This document shows positions 1 to 5,130 of a DNA stretch of 5,130 bases, one piece after another (the first letter of the stretch is position 1; the number at the start of each line of letters is the position of its first letter). Origin of the DNA: Bacillota bacterium. GTDB taxonomy: Bacteria > Bacillota > Clostridia > Peptostreptococcales > Anaerovoracaceae. The stretch lies in assembly GCA_016281165.1 (NCBI GenBank), contig JAEEIC010000064.1:1-5130 (forward strand), in the 5' to 3' direction. The notes under the pieces were generated by a model. That model ran no database searches, had not been told where the DNA came from, and saw only the letters and a program-made list of their open reading frames with translations. The translations under genes and the position numbers were made by a program.

Positions 1-785
1 GGGCGGCGAAGGCTTCGGGCTGCGAAAAGCTCATCTTCTACTCGCCTCTGGGAAACGAGGAAGCGGCGGGGGCAAAGGCCCTCTTCGCCGCCAAAAACAT
101 AAGGAAAGAAGACGGAAAGACCGTTTTTGAGATCTGGGAAAGAGAGAACGCGGACGCGCCCTTCTCCCTCTCGCAGGAGATCGCCCTCACGATGCCGGGC
201 CTCTTCAACGCGGAGAACGCCCTCGCGGCCTTCATCGTCTGCCGCCTTCTCGGCATTCCCAAAGAGGTCATAAAAGACGCCCTGCTCTACGCCAGAGCAG
301 CCGGCCGCATGGAGCTCTACGAGGACAAAGCCCGCGGCGTCACCTTCATCGTCGATTACGCCCACAACGAGCTGAGCTACGAGAAGCTCTTCGCCTCGGT
401 CAGGAGCGAATATCCCGGCCGCAGGGTGGAGATAGTCTTCGGCTGCCCCGGCGGCAAGGGCCTCTCGCGCAGAGTGGAGCTGCCGAGGGTCACCGCCAGA
501 TACGCCGACTACGCCTGGATAACAGAAGAGGATCCCTTCATGGAGGATCCCGGGAAGATCTCGGAGGAGGTGCTTAAAAATCTTGAGAGCTTCGGCGGAA
601 AAGGCGAGATCATAGTCGACAGGGAAAGATGCATAAAGACCGCCTTCGAAAAGGCGGCCTTCGGGACTGTCATAATCCTCGCTGCCAAGGGCAGAGAGCT
701 CTACCAGCACAGAGGGAACGAATATGTGGCCGTGACCTCGGACGCCGAGCTGGCGGCGAGGCTCACCGGCTCCCCCTTCCCCTGA
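1..785 (+). CDS. murE: Mur ligase, MurE-type (UDP-N-acetylmuramyl-tripeptide synthetase-like), C-terminal part, 5' truncated
   Basis: The open frame (codons from position 3) runs in from the left edge and ends at TGA 783-785, leaving 260 residues of a family usually near 490. MurE enzymes are cytoplasmic ATP-dependent ligases that add the third stem-peptide amino acid to UDP-MurNAc-L-Ala-D-Glu. Visible motifs, numbered from the first full codon, are GLFNAENALAA (67-77, central ATPase domain), GRME (101-104), VDYAHN (117-122), FGCPGGKGLSRR (146-157) and a C-terminal domain with TEEDPFMEDP (174-183) and AAKGRELYQ (227-235). The P-loop lies outside the window. The arginine of the DNPR motif of meso-diaminopimelate-adding enzymes is replaced by Phe (EDPF, 176-179), so the amino acid added is uncertain. 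VDYAHN followed by LS resembles the lysine-adding streptococcal type from memory. The ATG at 192 is internal, not the start. A paralogue such as a second MurE is possible. Family assignment is secure; exact substrate is not. Confidence 0.85.
   Translation, partial: AAKASGCEKLIFYSPLGNEEAAGAKALFAAKNIRKEDGKTVFEIWERENADAPFSLSQEIALTMPGLFNAENALAAFIVCRLLGIPKEVIKDALLYARAAGRMELYEDKARGVTFIVDYAHNELSYEKLFASVRSEYPGRRVEIVFGCPGGKGLSRRVELPRVTARYADYAWITEEDPFMEDPGKISEEVLKNLESFGGKGEIIVDRERCIKTAFEKAAFGTVIILAAKGRELYQHRGNEYVAVTSDAELAARLTGSPFP
631..657 (-). terminator. Candidate intrinsic terminator for the five-gene operon, inside the opposing Mur ligase gene
   Basis: On the minus strand CCGCCTT (657-651) pairs perfectly with AAGGCGG (646-640) around a TTCG tetraloop (650-647). 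The T-rich tail TCTTTAT (639-633) follows. On the plus strand the hairpin is followed by CCTTCGGG, which has no T tract, so the orientation fits the minus-strand operon. It lies about 130 nt past the stop of the M50 gene. It sits in codons for KTAFEKAAF of the ligase, and the tail is short, so confidence is moderate. Confidence 0.4.
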
Positions 786-789
786 TCAG
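782..789. repeat. Palindrome CTGATCAG formed by two abutting convergent stop codons
   Basis: TGA of the Mur ligase gene (783-785, plus strand) touches TGA of the M50 gene (788-786, minus strand), giving TGATCA, extended to an 8-bp perfect palindrome. There is no intergenic base. It is too short to act as a terminator. Confidence 0.9.
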
Positions 790-1529
790 TAGACTATGGT
801 CCTGATGAGGAAGTTGATGATGCGGCCGCAGACGGGGCTCAGCAGCGTCGAGGGCAGCCTTAAGATCAATACCATGAGCAGGATGTACCTGCTGTTGAGA
901 TACAGGATCTGATAGGTCCTGTTATTTCTTATGTTGAAGATGTCGCCGACCAGGCCGTAGCCGTCCAGAGGAGGCACGGGCAGGAGATTGAACATCATCA
1001 GATAGATGTTGATGTAGACGATGTTCAGCAGCACCGAGGTCAGGGCGCTCCCTATCCCCGAGTCGAAGAAGCTGCCCGAATGATAGACCAGCCTCAGCAG
1101 GAAGGAGGTGACCACGGCAACAAGAAGGTTCATGCTGATGCCGGCGACGCCTACCAGTATGCTGTCAAGCCTGCGGTCCCTGAAGTTCAGGGGATTGATC
1201 TGCACGGGCCTGCCCCAGCCGAAGCCCAGGAAGATGAGGGATATCAGCCCCATGGGATCGATGTGGGCCCTGGGGTCGAGGGTGACTCTTCCCTGGTAGA
1301 CAGGCGTGTTGTCGCCGGAGAGCTGGGCGACCTTGGCGTGGCCGAACTCGTGGAAGGAGAGGCCTATCATGATGGCGGGGACGATGAGCAGAGTATCGAC
1401 GACCCAGCTGATGAGGCCGGAGATCCCCCCGCTCATGAGCCTCATCAGAGGTCCTTCGACTATGAACACTATCAGGAGCAGCAGCAGGAAGCGGTCGCGC
1501 CTGAGCATATACATGAGATTTCTGAACAT
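786..1529 (-). CDS. Site-2-protease-like M50 family membrane zinc metallopeptidase
   Basis: A 247-residue polytopic membrane protein of the short, PDZ-free M50 type. The zinc-binding HEFGH sits at residues 60-64 inside a hydrophobic segment (about 42-66). It is followed by GRVTLDPRAHIDPMG (80-94), typical of the bacterial YwhC/Rv0359-like branch, and by NLLPVPPLDG (181-190), whose Asp189 should be the third zinc ligand. GISMNLL (130-136) fits the conserved glycine/asparagine helix of the family. Other hydrophobic stretches are about 14-31, 93-104, 123-147, 160-180 and 208-226; the N-terminus is basic (RRDR, 10-13). All catalytic residues are present, so it should be an active intramembrane protease, but the substrate is unknown. 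The ATG directly follows the miaB stop (TAG|ATG) and has a good AGGAGG 8 nt upstream, which supports this start. It is the last gene of the operon, and its stop abuts the stop of the convergent Mur ligase gene. Confidence 0.88.
   Translation of the reverse strand: MFRNLMYMLRRDRFLLLLLIVFIVEGPLMRLMSGGISGLISWVVDTLLIVPAIMIGLSFHEFGHAKVAQLSGDNTPVYQGRVTLDPRAHIDPMGLISLIFLGFGWGRPVQINPLNFRDRRLDSILVGVAGISMNLLVAVVTSFLLRLVYHSGSFFDSGIGSALTSVLLNIVYINIYLMMFNLLPVPPLDGYGLVGDIFNIRNNRTYQILYLNSRYILLMVLILRLPSTLLSPVCGRIINFLIRTIVY
902..930 (+). terminator. Candidate intrinsic terminator for the Mur ligase gene, inside the opposing M50 gene
   Basis: The arms ACAGGATCT (902-910) and AGGTCCTGT (914-922) form a 9-bp stem with one G-T wobble and a GAT loop. 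It is followed by the T-rich tail TATTTCTT (923-930). Read on the other strand, no U-rich tail follows, so the signal is oriented for + strand transcripts. It starts 117 nt after the Mur ligase stop. The stem is only moderately GC-rich and lies in coding sequence (RTYQILY of the M50 protein), so chance is possible. Confidence 0.4.
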
Positions 1530-2897
1530 CTATCGATCCTCCTGTTCTTCGCAGAGGGCGCCGTAAAGGCTGAAGGTCTGGGGCTTCGTGATGCGCACCT
1601 TCACCATGCGTCCGATGAGGGAGGGGTCTCCCGGAAGGTCCACCACCCTGCCCGACTCGGTATGGCCGGTGAGCATGTCGGGATCGGTCTTGCTGGGGCC
1701 TTCGATCAGCACCGGCAGGACGGCGTCCCGGTATTTTTCGGCCTTTTCCTCCTGTATGCGGTGGATGGCCTCTATGAGGCGGCCAAAGCGGGCGTGCTTG
1801 ATCTCTTCGGGCACCTGGTCTTCCCTGGCGGCGGCCGGGGTGCCCTGCCTCACCGAATAGATGAAGGTGAAGGCGGAGTCGTAGCGGACCTCTTCGACCA
1901 GGCTCAGGGTCTGCTCGAAATCCTCCTCGGTCTCGCCGGGGAAGCCCACGATGATGTCGGTGGAGATGGCGATATCGGGGCAGGCCTGCCTCAGCCTCCT
2001 CACGATATCAAGGTACTGCTCCCTGGTGTAGACGCGGTTCATCTCCTTCAGGACGCGGCTGCTTCCGGACTGTACCGGCAGGTGTATCTGGCGGCAGACA
2101 TGGCCGGGATCTTTGAAGAGCTCGATGAGCCCGTCCGAGATGTCCTTGGGATGAGAGGTCATGAAGCGTATGCGCTCTATGCCTTCGATCTTGTTCAGTT
2201 CCTTGAGGAGCCCCGCGAAATCGAGGTGAGGCTCGTCGGTCGCGGCGCAGTATGTGCCCGCGACAGATCTCGCCCTGCCGTAGGAATTGACGTTCTGGCC
2301 CAGGACCATGATCTCTTTGCAGCCGTTCTTCGCCAGTTCCTTTACCTCTTCGATCACCGCCTCCGGCCTTCTGCTCCTCTCGCGGCCCCTGGTATAGGGG
2401 ACTATGCAGTAGCTGCAGAAATTATTGCAGCCCTGCATGATGCTGACGAAGGCCTTGAAGCCGTAGGCCCTGGCGGCCGGCAGGCCCTCCGCGATGGGGC
2501 CGGCTTCCGACAGCACGTCTATGATGTGCGCCTTTTCCCGCGAAGCGTTTTTGAAAAGGACGGGGAACTCGCTTATATTATGGGTGCCGAAGACGAGGTC
2601 CACCCAGGGGTACTTCGCCTTGAGGGTGTCGATGATGTGCTGCTGCTGCATCATGCAGCCGCAGACGCAGACCATCATGCCCTCTCTGTTCTCGTGCGGG
2701 TTCTTGAGCTGGCCCAGGACGCCGAAAAAGCGCTTGTCGGCGTTCTCCCTGACGCTGCAGGTGTTGAGGACCACGGCGTCGGCGCTCTTGGGATCTTCGG
2801 TATACGAATACCCCTGCTCTTCGAGCATGCCCGCTATGGTCTCGGAATCCCTCTCGTTCATCTGGCATCCGAAGGTTATGACGTGATAAGTCTTCAT
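1530..2897 (-). CDS. miaB: tRNA-2-methylthio-N6-dimethylallyladenosine synthase (methylthiotransferase MiaB)
   Basis: A 455-residue radical-SAM enzyme that converts i6A37 to ms2i6A37 in tRNAs reading UNN codons, in the cytoplasm. The N-terminal UPF0004 domain carries three cluster cysteines: Cys11 (FGCQMN), Cys47 (NTCSVRENA) and Cys81 (GCMMQ). The radical-SAM CxxxCxxC is Cys157/161/164 (QGCNNFCSYC). MTSHPKD (246-252), HLPVQSGSSRVLKEMNR (272-288) and YSVRQGTPAA (347-356) are MiaB hallmarks and argue against RimO and MtaB. A TRAM domain occupies about 384-449. Length is normal for the family. Between GQNVNSYG (200-207) and DFAGLLKEL (226-234) there is a somewhat long linker with an extra Cys217. 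The ATG overlaps the gpsA stop by 4 nt (ATGA). The only purine-rich Shine-Dalgarno-like stretch (GAGG, complement of 2914-2917) is about 16 nt away, so initiation probably depends on coupling. The gene contains no TTA, CTA or TCA codon. Confidence 0.96.
   Translation of the reverse strand: MKTYHVITFGCQMNERDSETIAGMLEEQGYSYTEDPKSADAVVLNTCSVRENADKRFFGVLGQLKNPHENREGMMVCVCGCMMQQQHIIDTLKAKYPWVDLVFGTHNISEFPVLFKNASREKAHIIDVLSEAGPIAEGLPAARAYGFKAFVSIMQGCNNFCSYCIVPYTRGRERSRRPEAVIEEVKELAKNGCKEIMVLGQNVNSYGRARSVAGTYCAATDEPHLDFAGLLKELNKIEGIERIRFMTSHPKDISDGLIELFKDPGHVCRQIHLPVQSGSSRVLKEMNRVYTREQYLDIVRRLRQACPDIAISTDIIVGFPGETEEDFEQTLSLVEEVRYDSAFTFIYSVRQGTPAAAREDQVPEEIKHARFGRLIEAIHRIQEEKAEKYRDAVLPVLIEGPSKTDPDMLTGHTESGRVVDLPGDPSLIGRMVKVRITKPQTFSLYGALCEEQEDR
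1538..1543 (-). promoter_or_regulatory. Ribosome binding site of the M50 peptidase gene, inside the miaB 3' end
   Basis: A perfect AGGAGG on the minus strand, 8 nt before the ATG at 1529-1527. It lies in the codons just ahead of the miaB stop (encoding part of the EDR tail). It confirms the start and suggests the terminal gene can also load ribosomes independently. Confidence 0.75.
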
Positions 2898-3904
2898 GAT
2901 CTTACAAATATATCCTCGTTCTCGTTCTTCCTTCTGCGCTCCATCAGGGCGGCGAGAGCGTCTCGGGGAGAGATCTCGCCCTCGGTCACGCTGTAAAGGC
3001 TGCGGGTTATGGGCATCTCGACGCCCAGCTTTTCCGAAAGGCTGACGGCTGCCCTGGCGGTGTATATGCCCTCGACCACCATGCCGACCTGCTCGACCGC
3101 TTCCGCGGGCCTGACTCCCTGACCTATGAGCATACCGCAGCGGCGGTTCCTGGAGTGGACGCTCCCGCAGGTCACTATCAGGTCTCCTATGCCCGAAAGG
3201 CCCGAGAAAGTATTTGGGTCGGCTCCGAGCCTCGTCCCCATGCGTATCATCTCGGTGATGCCCCTGGTCATCAGGGCGGCTTTGGCGTTGTCGCCCAGCC
3301 GCAGGCCGTCGCTTATGCCGGCCGCCAGGGCGATGATGTTCTTAAGGGCTCCTCCCAGCTCGACTCCGGTGACGTCGGAGGCGGAATAGACCCTGAAGAC
3401 CCGGTTCATGAAGGCGTCCTGGACCGCCGCGGCGTCGCCTTCCCGGTATGAAGCCGCGACCAGGGCCGCGGGGAGCCTCCTTCCCACCTCTTCGGCGTGT
3501 GAGGGGCCCGAGAGGACCGCGTAGCGCCCGCCGGGCCTTATCTCCTCCGCGAGCTCGGAGAGCCTTTTAAGAGTCTTCACGTCTATTCCCTTGGCGGCGT
3601 TGACCGTAAGGGCCGCGGGATCGAGAAAGCCCGAGAAGCGCTCGTAGACCCCGGCGAAGTGTTGGGCGGGGACGGCGAAGACCGCCAGCTCGGCGCCTTT
3701 TAAGGCTTCTTCGGCGTCCGCGGTGAATCCCATGGACTTCGGGAGCTCTACGCCCGGCAGATACCTCGTGTTCTCAAGCTTTTCAGCCATCGACGCGAGC
3801 CTTTCGGGATCCCTGTCCCAGAGGCTCACCTCATGGCCGTTATCGGAAAGGACCAGGGCCAGGGCCGTGCCCCAGCTGCCCGCTCCGATCACTGCAGTTC
3901 TCAT
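2894..3904 (-). CDS. gpsA: NAD(P)-dependent sn-glycerol-3-phosphate dehydrogenase
   Basis: A 336-residue cytoplasmic enzyme that reduces dihydroxyacetone phosphate to sn-glycerol-3-phosphate, the backbone precursor of phospholipids. The N-terminal Rossmann fold opens with GAGSWGTA (7-14). NAAKGID (102-108) contains conserved Lys105. LSGPSHAEEV (131-140) is the family signature region. GGALKNIIALAAGISDGL (184-201) carries the catalytic Lys188. SGLSGIGDLIVTC (234-246), SRNRR (251-255) and MVVEGIYTA (275-283) complete the substrate-binding C-terminal domain. Length is typical. The start is fixed by the dinucleotide-binding strand beginning at residue 2 and by a Shine-Dalgarno stretch immediately upstream that overlaps the plsY stop. 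The gene lies 9 nt behind plsY, whose product consumes the glycerol-3-phosphate made here, and overlaps miaB by 4 nt. The C-terminal tail (about 323-336, RRRKNENEDIFVRS) is polar and poorly conserved in type. No key residue is missing. Confidence 0.97.
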   Translation of the reverse strand: MRTAVIGAGSWGTALALVLSDNGHEVSLWDRDPERLASMAEKLENTRYLPGVELPKSMGFTADAEEALKGAELAVFAVPAQHFAGVYERFSGFLDPAALTVNAAKGIDVKTLKRLSELAEEIRPGGRYAVLSGPSHAEEVGRRLPAALVAASYREGDAAAVQDAFMNRVFRVYSASDVTGVELGGALKNIIALAAGISDGLRLGDNAKAALMTRGITEMIRMGTRLGADPNTFSGLSGIGDLIVTCGSVHSRNRRCGMLIGQGVRPAEAVEQVGMVVEGIYTARAAVSLSEKLGVEMPITRSLYSVTEGEISPRDALAALMERRRKNENEDIFVRS

Positions 3905-3907
3905 CGT

Positions 3908-3915
3908 TCCTACCT
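3908..3915 (-). promoter_or_regulatory. Ribosome binding site of gpsA overlapping the plsY stop
   Basis: AGGTAGGA on the minus strand. Its AGGT part is 7 nt from the gpsA ATG (3904-3902), and its AG is part of the plsY stop codon TAG (3916-3914). Terminating and initiating ribosomes would therefore use the same bases, which fits coupled translation. Confidence 0.6.
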
Positions 3916-4498
3916 ACTTTTTCGAAAAACTGAGCTTCGATTCTTCGCCCCTTAAGATGCGGCCTATGTTGGACCTGTGCTTGAAGATCACTATCGCCGC
4001 CATCAAGAGAGCATACGGGAAGAAAGCCCTGTAGCGGAAAAAGCTCAGTACGGGAAGAGCCACGGCCGCCGCGACGGAGCCCGCCGAGACCATTTTAGTC
4101 AGGGCGATGACCGCGAGGGCGATGGCCGCGGTGAGTCCCGCGAGCGAAGGCGAAAGAGCCAGCAGCGCGCCCAGAGCGGCCGCGACCCCCTTTCCTCCCT
4201 TGAAGCCGTAGAAGACGGGCCAGATGTGGCCGACTATGACGAAGAGGCAGGCCATACAGGCGCCGCTGCCGCCGGCGAGGGCCCTGCCGATCAGGACCGC
4301 GCAGACTCCCTTGAGCACGTCTATCACCAGGGTGAGAGCGGCGGCCTTTTTGCCGTATATCCTCAGCATGTTGGTGGTGCCGGCGTTGCCGCTCCCCTGC
4401 TCTCTTATATCCTTCCCCTTGAGGCGGCTCATGATGATGGAGGGCGAGATGTTGCCGATGAGATAGGCGGCAAGAGCCGCGAGCGCGATCTTAAACAT
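3914..4498 (-). CDS. plsY: Glycerol-3-phosphate acyltransferase PlsY (acyl-phosphate dependent)
   Basis: A 194-residue integral inner-membrane enzyme that transfers an acyl group from acyl-phosphate (made by PlsX) to glycerol-3-phosphate, giving lysophosphatidic acid. All three family motifs are visible: IREQGSGNAGTTN (31-43), GHIWPVFYGFKGGKGVA (90-106) and HRSNIGRILRGEE (174-186). Hydrophobic segments lie at about 3-23, 52-72, 80-97, 106-134, 138-153 and 158-172. The frame stays open to 4654, but the extension is Ser/Arg-rich, lies wholly inside der and resembles no PlsY N-terminus. The ATG at 4496-4498 has AAGGAG 9 nt upstream and begins with the expected first membrane helix. The start overlaps the der stop by 8 nt. 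Pairing with gpsA places substrate supply and use in one transcript. The basic tail (SKLSFSKK) is likely cytoplasmic. Confidence 0.96.
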   Translation of the reverse strand: MFKIALAALAAYLIGNISPSIIMSRLKGKDIREQGSGNAGTTNMLRIYGKKAAALTLVIDVLKGVCAVLIGRALAGGSGACMACLFVIVGHIWPVFYGFKGGKGVAAALGALLALSPSLAGLTAAIALAVIALTKMVSAGSVAAAVALPVLSFFRYRAFFPYALLMAAIVIFKHRSNIGRILRGEESKLSFSKK

Positions 4499-5130
4499 CG
4501 GCGTTCTCTCCTTTTTCCCTGAATACGAACTTGATCGAGGTGCCCTCGAAGCCGTAGCCCTCCCTGATCTTGTTCTCGAGATATCTCGAGTACGAGAAGT
4601 GCATGAGCTCGCGTTTGTTGACCTGGAAGGAGAAGAGAGGAGGCTTGACACCAACCTGCGTGCAGTAATAGATCTTGAGCCTTTTGCCCTTGTCGGAGGG
4701 CGGATTGTTCATCATCACGGCGTCGGCTATAAGGGCGTTGAGCTGGCCGGTCGAGACCCTCATGGCCCGGTTCTCGGCCACGGCCTTCGCCTTGTCGAGC
4801 ACGGGAAGGAGCCTCTGGCCTTTTAGGGCCGAGGTGAACATGACCGGGGCGTAGTCCATGAACTGCAGCTCGCCCTTGATCTTCCTGGTCATGTCCCTCA
4901 TGGTATTGGTCTCCTTGACCACCAGGTCCCACTTGTTCACGACCACGATGATGCCCTTGCCCGCCTCGTGGGCGAGCCCGACGATCTTTTTATCCTGTTC
5001 GGTGAGGCCCTCCTGGGCGTCAAGGACCATCAGGGCCACATCGCAGCGCTCGATGGCGGCCACGGCCCTCACCACGCTGTATCTTTCGATGTCCTCGGTG
5101 ACCTTGCTGCGGCGGCGTATGCCGGCGGTA
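4491..5130 (-). CDS. der: Ribosome biogenesis GTPase Der (EngA), C-terminal half, 5' truncated by window edge
   Basis: The frame enters from the right edge and ends with TAA at 4491-4493, giving 212 residues of a family usually near 440. Der is a double-GTPase that acts in 50S subunit assembly. The visible part begins inside the second G domain, at the TAG of the DTAG (G3) motif, followed by IRRRSKV. Then come the G4 motif NKWD (65-68), the G5-like TSALKG (99-104) and the C-terminal KH-like domain (about 118-206). That domain contains the diagnostic LKIYYCTQVGVKPP (151-164) and HFSYSRYLENKIRE (177-190). A GTG at 5073-5075 that could be read as a start is internal, because the upstream codons continue the Der consensus. 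The gene heads the visible part of the operon; its promoter and first G domain lie beyond the window. Confidence 0.96.
   Translation of the reverse strand, partial: TAGIRRRSKVTEDIERYSVVRAVAAIERCDVALMVLDAQEGLTEQDKKIVGLAHEAGKGIIVVVNKWDLVVKETNTMRDMTRKIKGELQFMDYAPVMFTSALKGQRLLPVLDKAKAVAENRAMRVSTGQLNALIADAVMMNNPPSDKGKRLKIYYCTQVGVKPPLFSFQVNKRELMHFSYSRYLENKIREGYGFEGTSIKFVFREKGENADV
4508..4513 (-). promoter_or_regulatory. Ribosome binding site of plsY
   Basis: AAGGAG on the minus strand, separated by 9 nt from the ATG at 4498-4496 and lying within the last codons of der. It decides the plsY start in favour of the 194-residue form over the in-frame upstream ATG at 4654. Confidence 0.75.
4572..4593. 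repeat. Long near-perfect palindrome within der
   Basis: Bases 4575-4590 form a perfect 16-bp palindrome (CTCGAG-ATAT-CTCGAG). Two further pairs outside a single mismatched pair bring the symmetry to 20 of 22 positions. It encodes the conserved SRYLE of the Der KH-like domain, so the protein sequence may explain it in part. No function is claimed. Confidence 0.85.

Noticed and set aside
38..271. 77-codon minus-strand open frame
   Set aside because: Antisense shadow of the Mur ligase; no ribosome site or recognisable motif.
192..785. Mur ligase gene starting at the ATG at 192
   Set aside because: The frame is open to the window edge, and the upstream codons encode a continuous protein. This ATG falls just before the conserved GLFN motif in the middle of the central domain.
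821..830. Palindrome TGCGGCCGCA
   Set aside because: A 10-bp palindrome is expected several times by chance in 5 kb of GC-rich DNA; it has no T tract and lies within coding sequence.
1475..1490. Short CAG/CTG-like runs here and near 2639-2650
   Set aside because: They are the Leu run in the M50 N-terminal helix and the Gln-Gln-Gln of MiaB; too short to be microsatellites.
1080..2996. 638-codon plus-strand open frame
   Set aside because: It lies exactly antisense and in codon register to miaB and the M50 gene. Its openness follows from their lack of TTA/CTA/TCA codons. Its translation is a low-complexity Asp/Glu/His/Gly/Ala-rich product with no recognisable domain, whereas the minus-strand products have clear catalytic motifs.
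4499..4654. N-terminal extension of plsY by 52 codons
   Set aside because: It lies wholly inside der and is Ser/Arg-rich. The ATG at 4498-4496 has a well-spaced AAGGAG and the expected first membrane helix.
4429..4932. 167-codon minus-strand frame overlapping der and plsY
   Set aside because: An out-of-frame shadow of der, rich in Arg/Gly/Gln/His, while the der frame encodes conserved NKWD and KH-domain motifs.
4491..5075. der starting at the GTG at 5075
   Set aside because: Codons upstream to the window edge read TAGIRRRSKV and onward, the Der G3 region, so the gene is simply cut by the window.

Overview
The window is ordinary bacterial chromosome, densely coding, with no mobile element, CRISPR array, RNA gene or gene-free stretch. 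It is GC-rich (roughly 60% by eye) with strong G/C preference at third codon positions. Arginine is nevertheless written largely with AGG/AGA, and isoleucine often with ATA, on both strands, so all genes appear native to one genome. The order der-plsY-gpsA is familiar from Bacillota (Clostridia). High GC with AGR/ATA usage is also, from memory, typical of Synergistota. I cannot decide between these groups from 5 kb.

Layout. Positions 1-785 (+) hold the C-terminal half of a Mur ligase of the MurE type, with its start outside the window. Positions 5130-786 (-) hold one compact five-gene operon, read right to left: der (ribosome-assembly GTPase, C-terminal half only), plsY (acyl-phosphate:glycerol-3-phosphate acyltransferase), gpsA (glycerol-3-phosphate dehydrogenase), miaB (tRNA methylthiotransferase) and a site-2-protease-like M50 membrane metallopeptidase. 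The junctions are an 8-nt overlap, a 9-nt gap, a 4-nt ATGA overlap and a direct TAG|ATG abutment, so translational coupling is likely throughout. No promoter is visible in the window, so operon transcription must begin at or beyond its right edge.

How the genes fit together. GpsA makes sn-glycerol-3-phosphate and PlsY acylates it to lysophosphatidic acid, so these two form the entry to phospholipid synthesis. Der and MiaB serve ribosome assembly and tRNA modification. The M50 protease has an unknown substrate. The Mur ligase on the other strand belongs to peptidoglycan precursor synthesis.

The most interesting structure is at the convergent end. The stop codons of the Mur ligase and the M50 gene abut with no intergenic base and form the palindrome CTGATCAG. 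Each direction has a terminator-like hairpin with a U-rich tail, but each lies about 120-130 nt inside the opposing gene. I found no evidence of a novel multi-gene system; the findings below are modest and stated as such.
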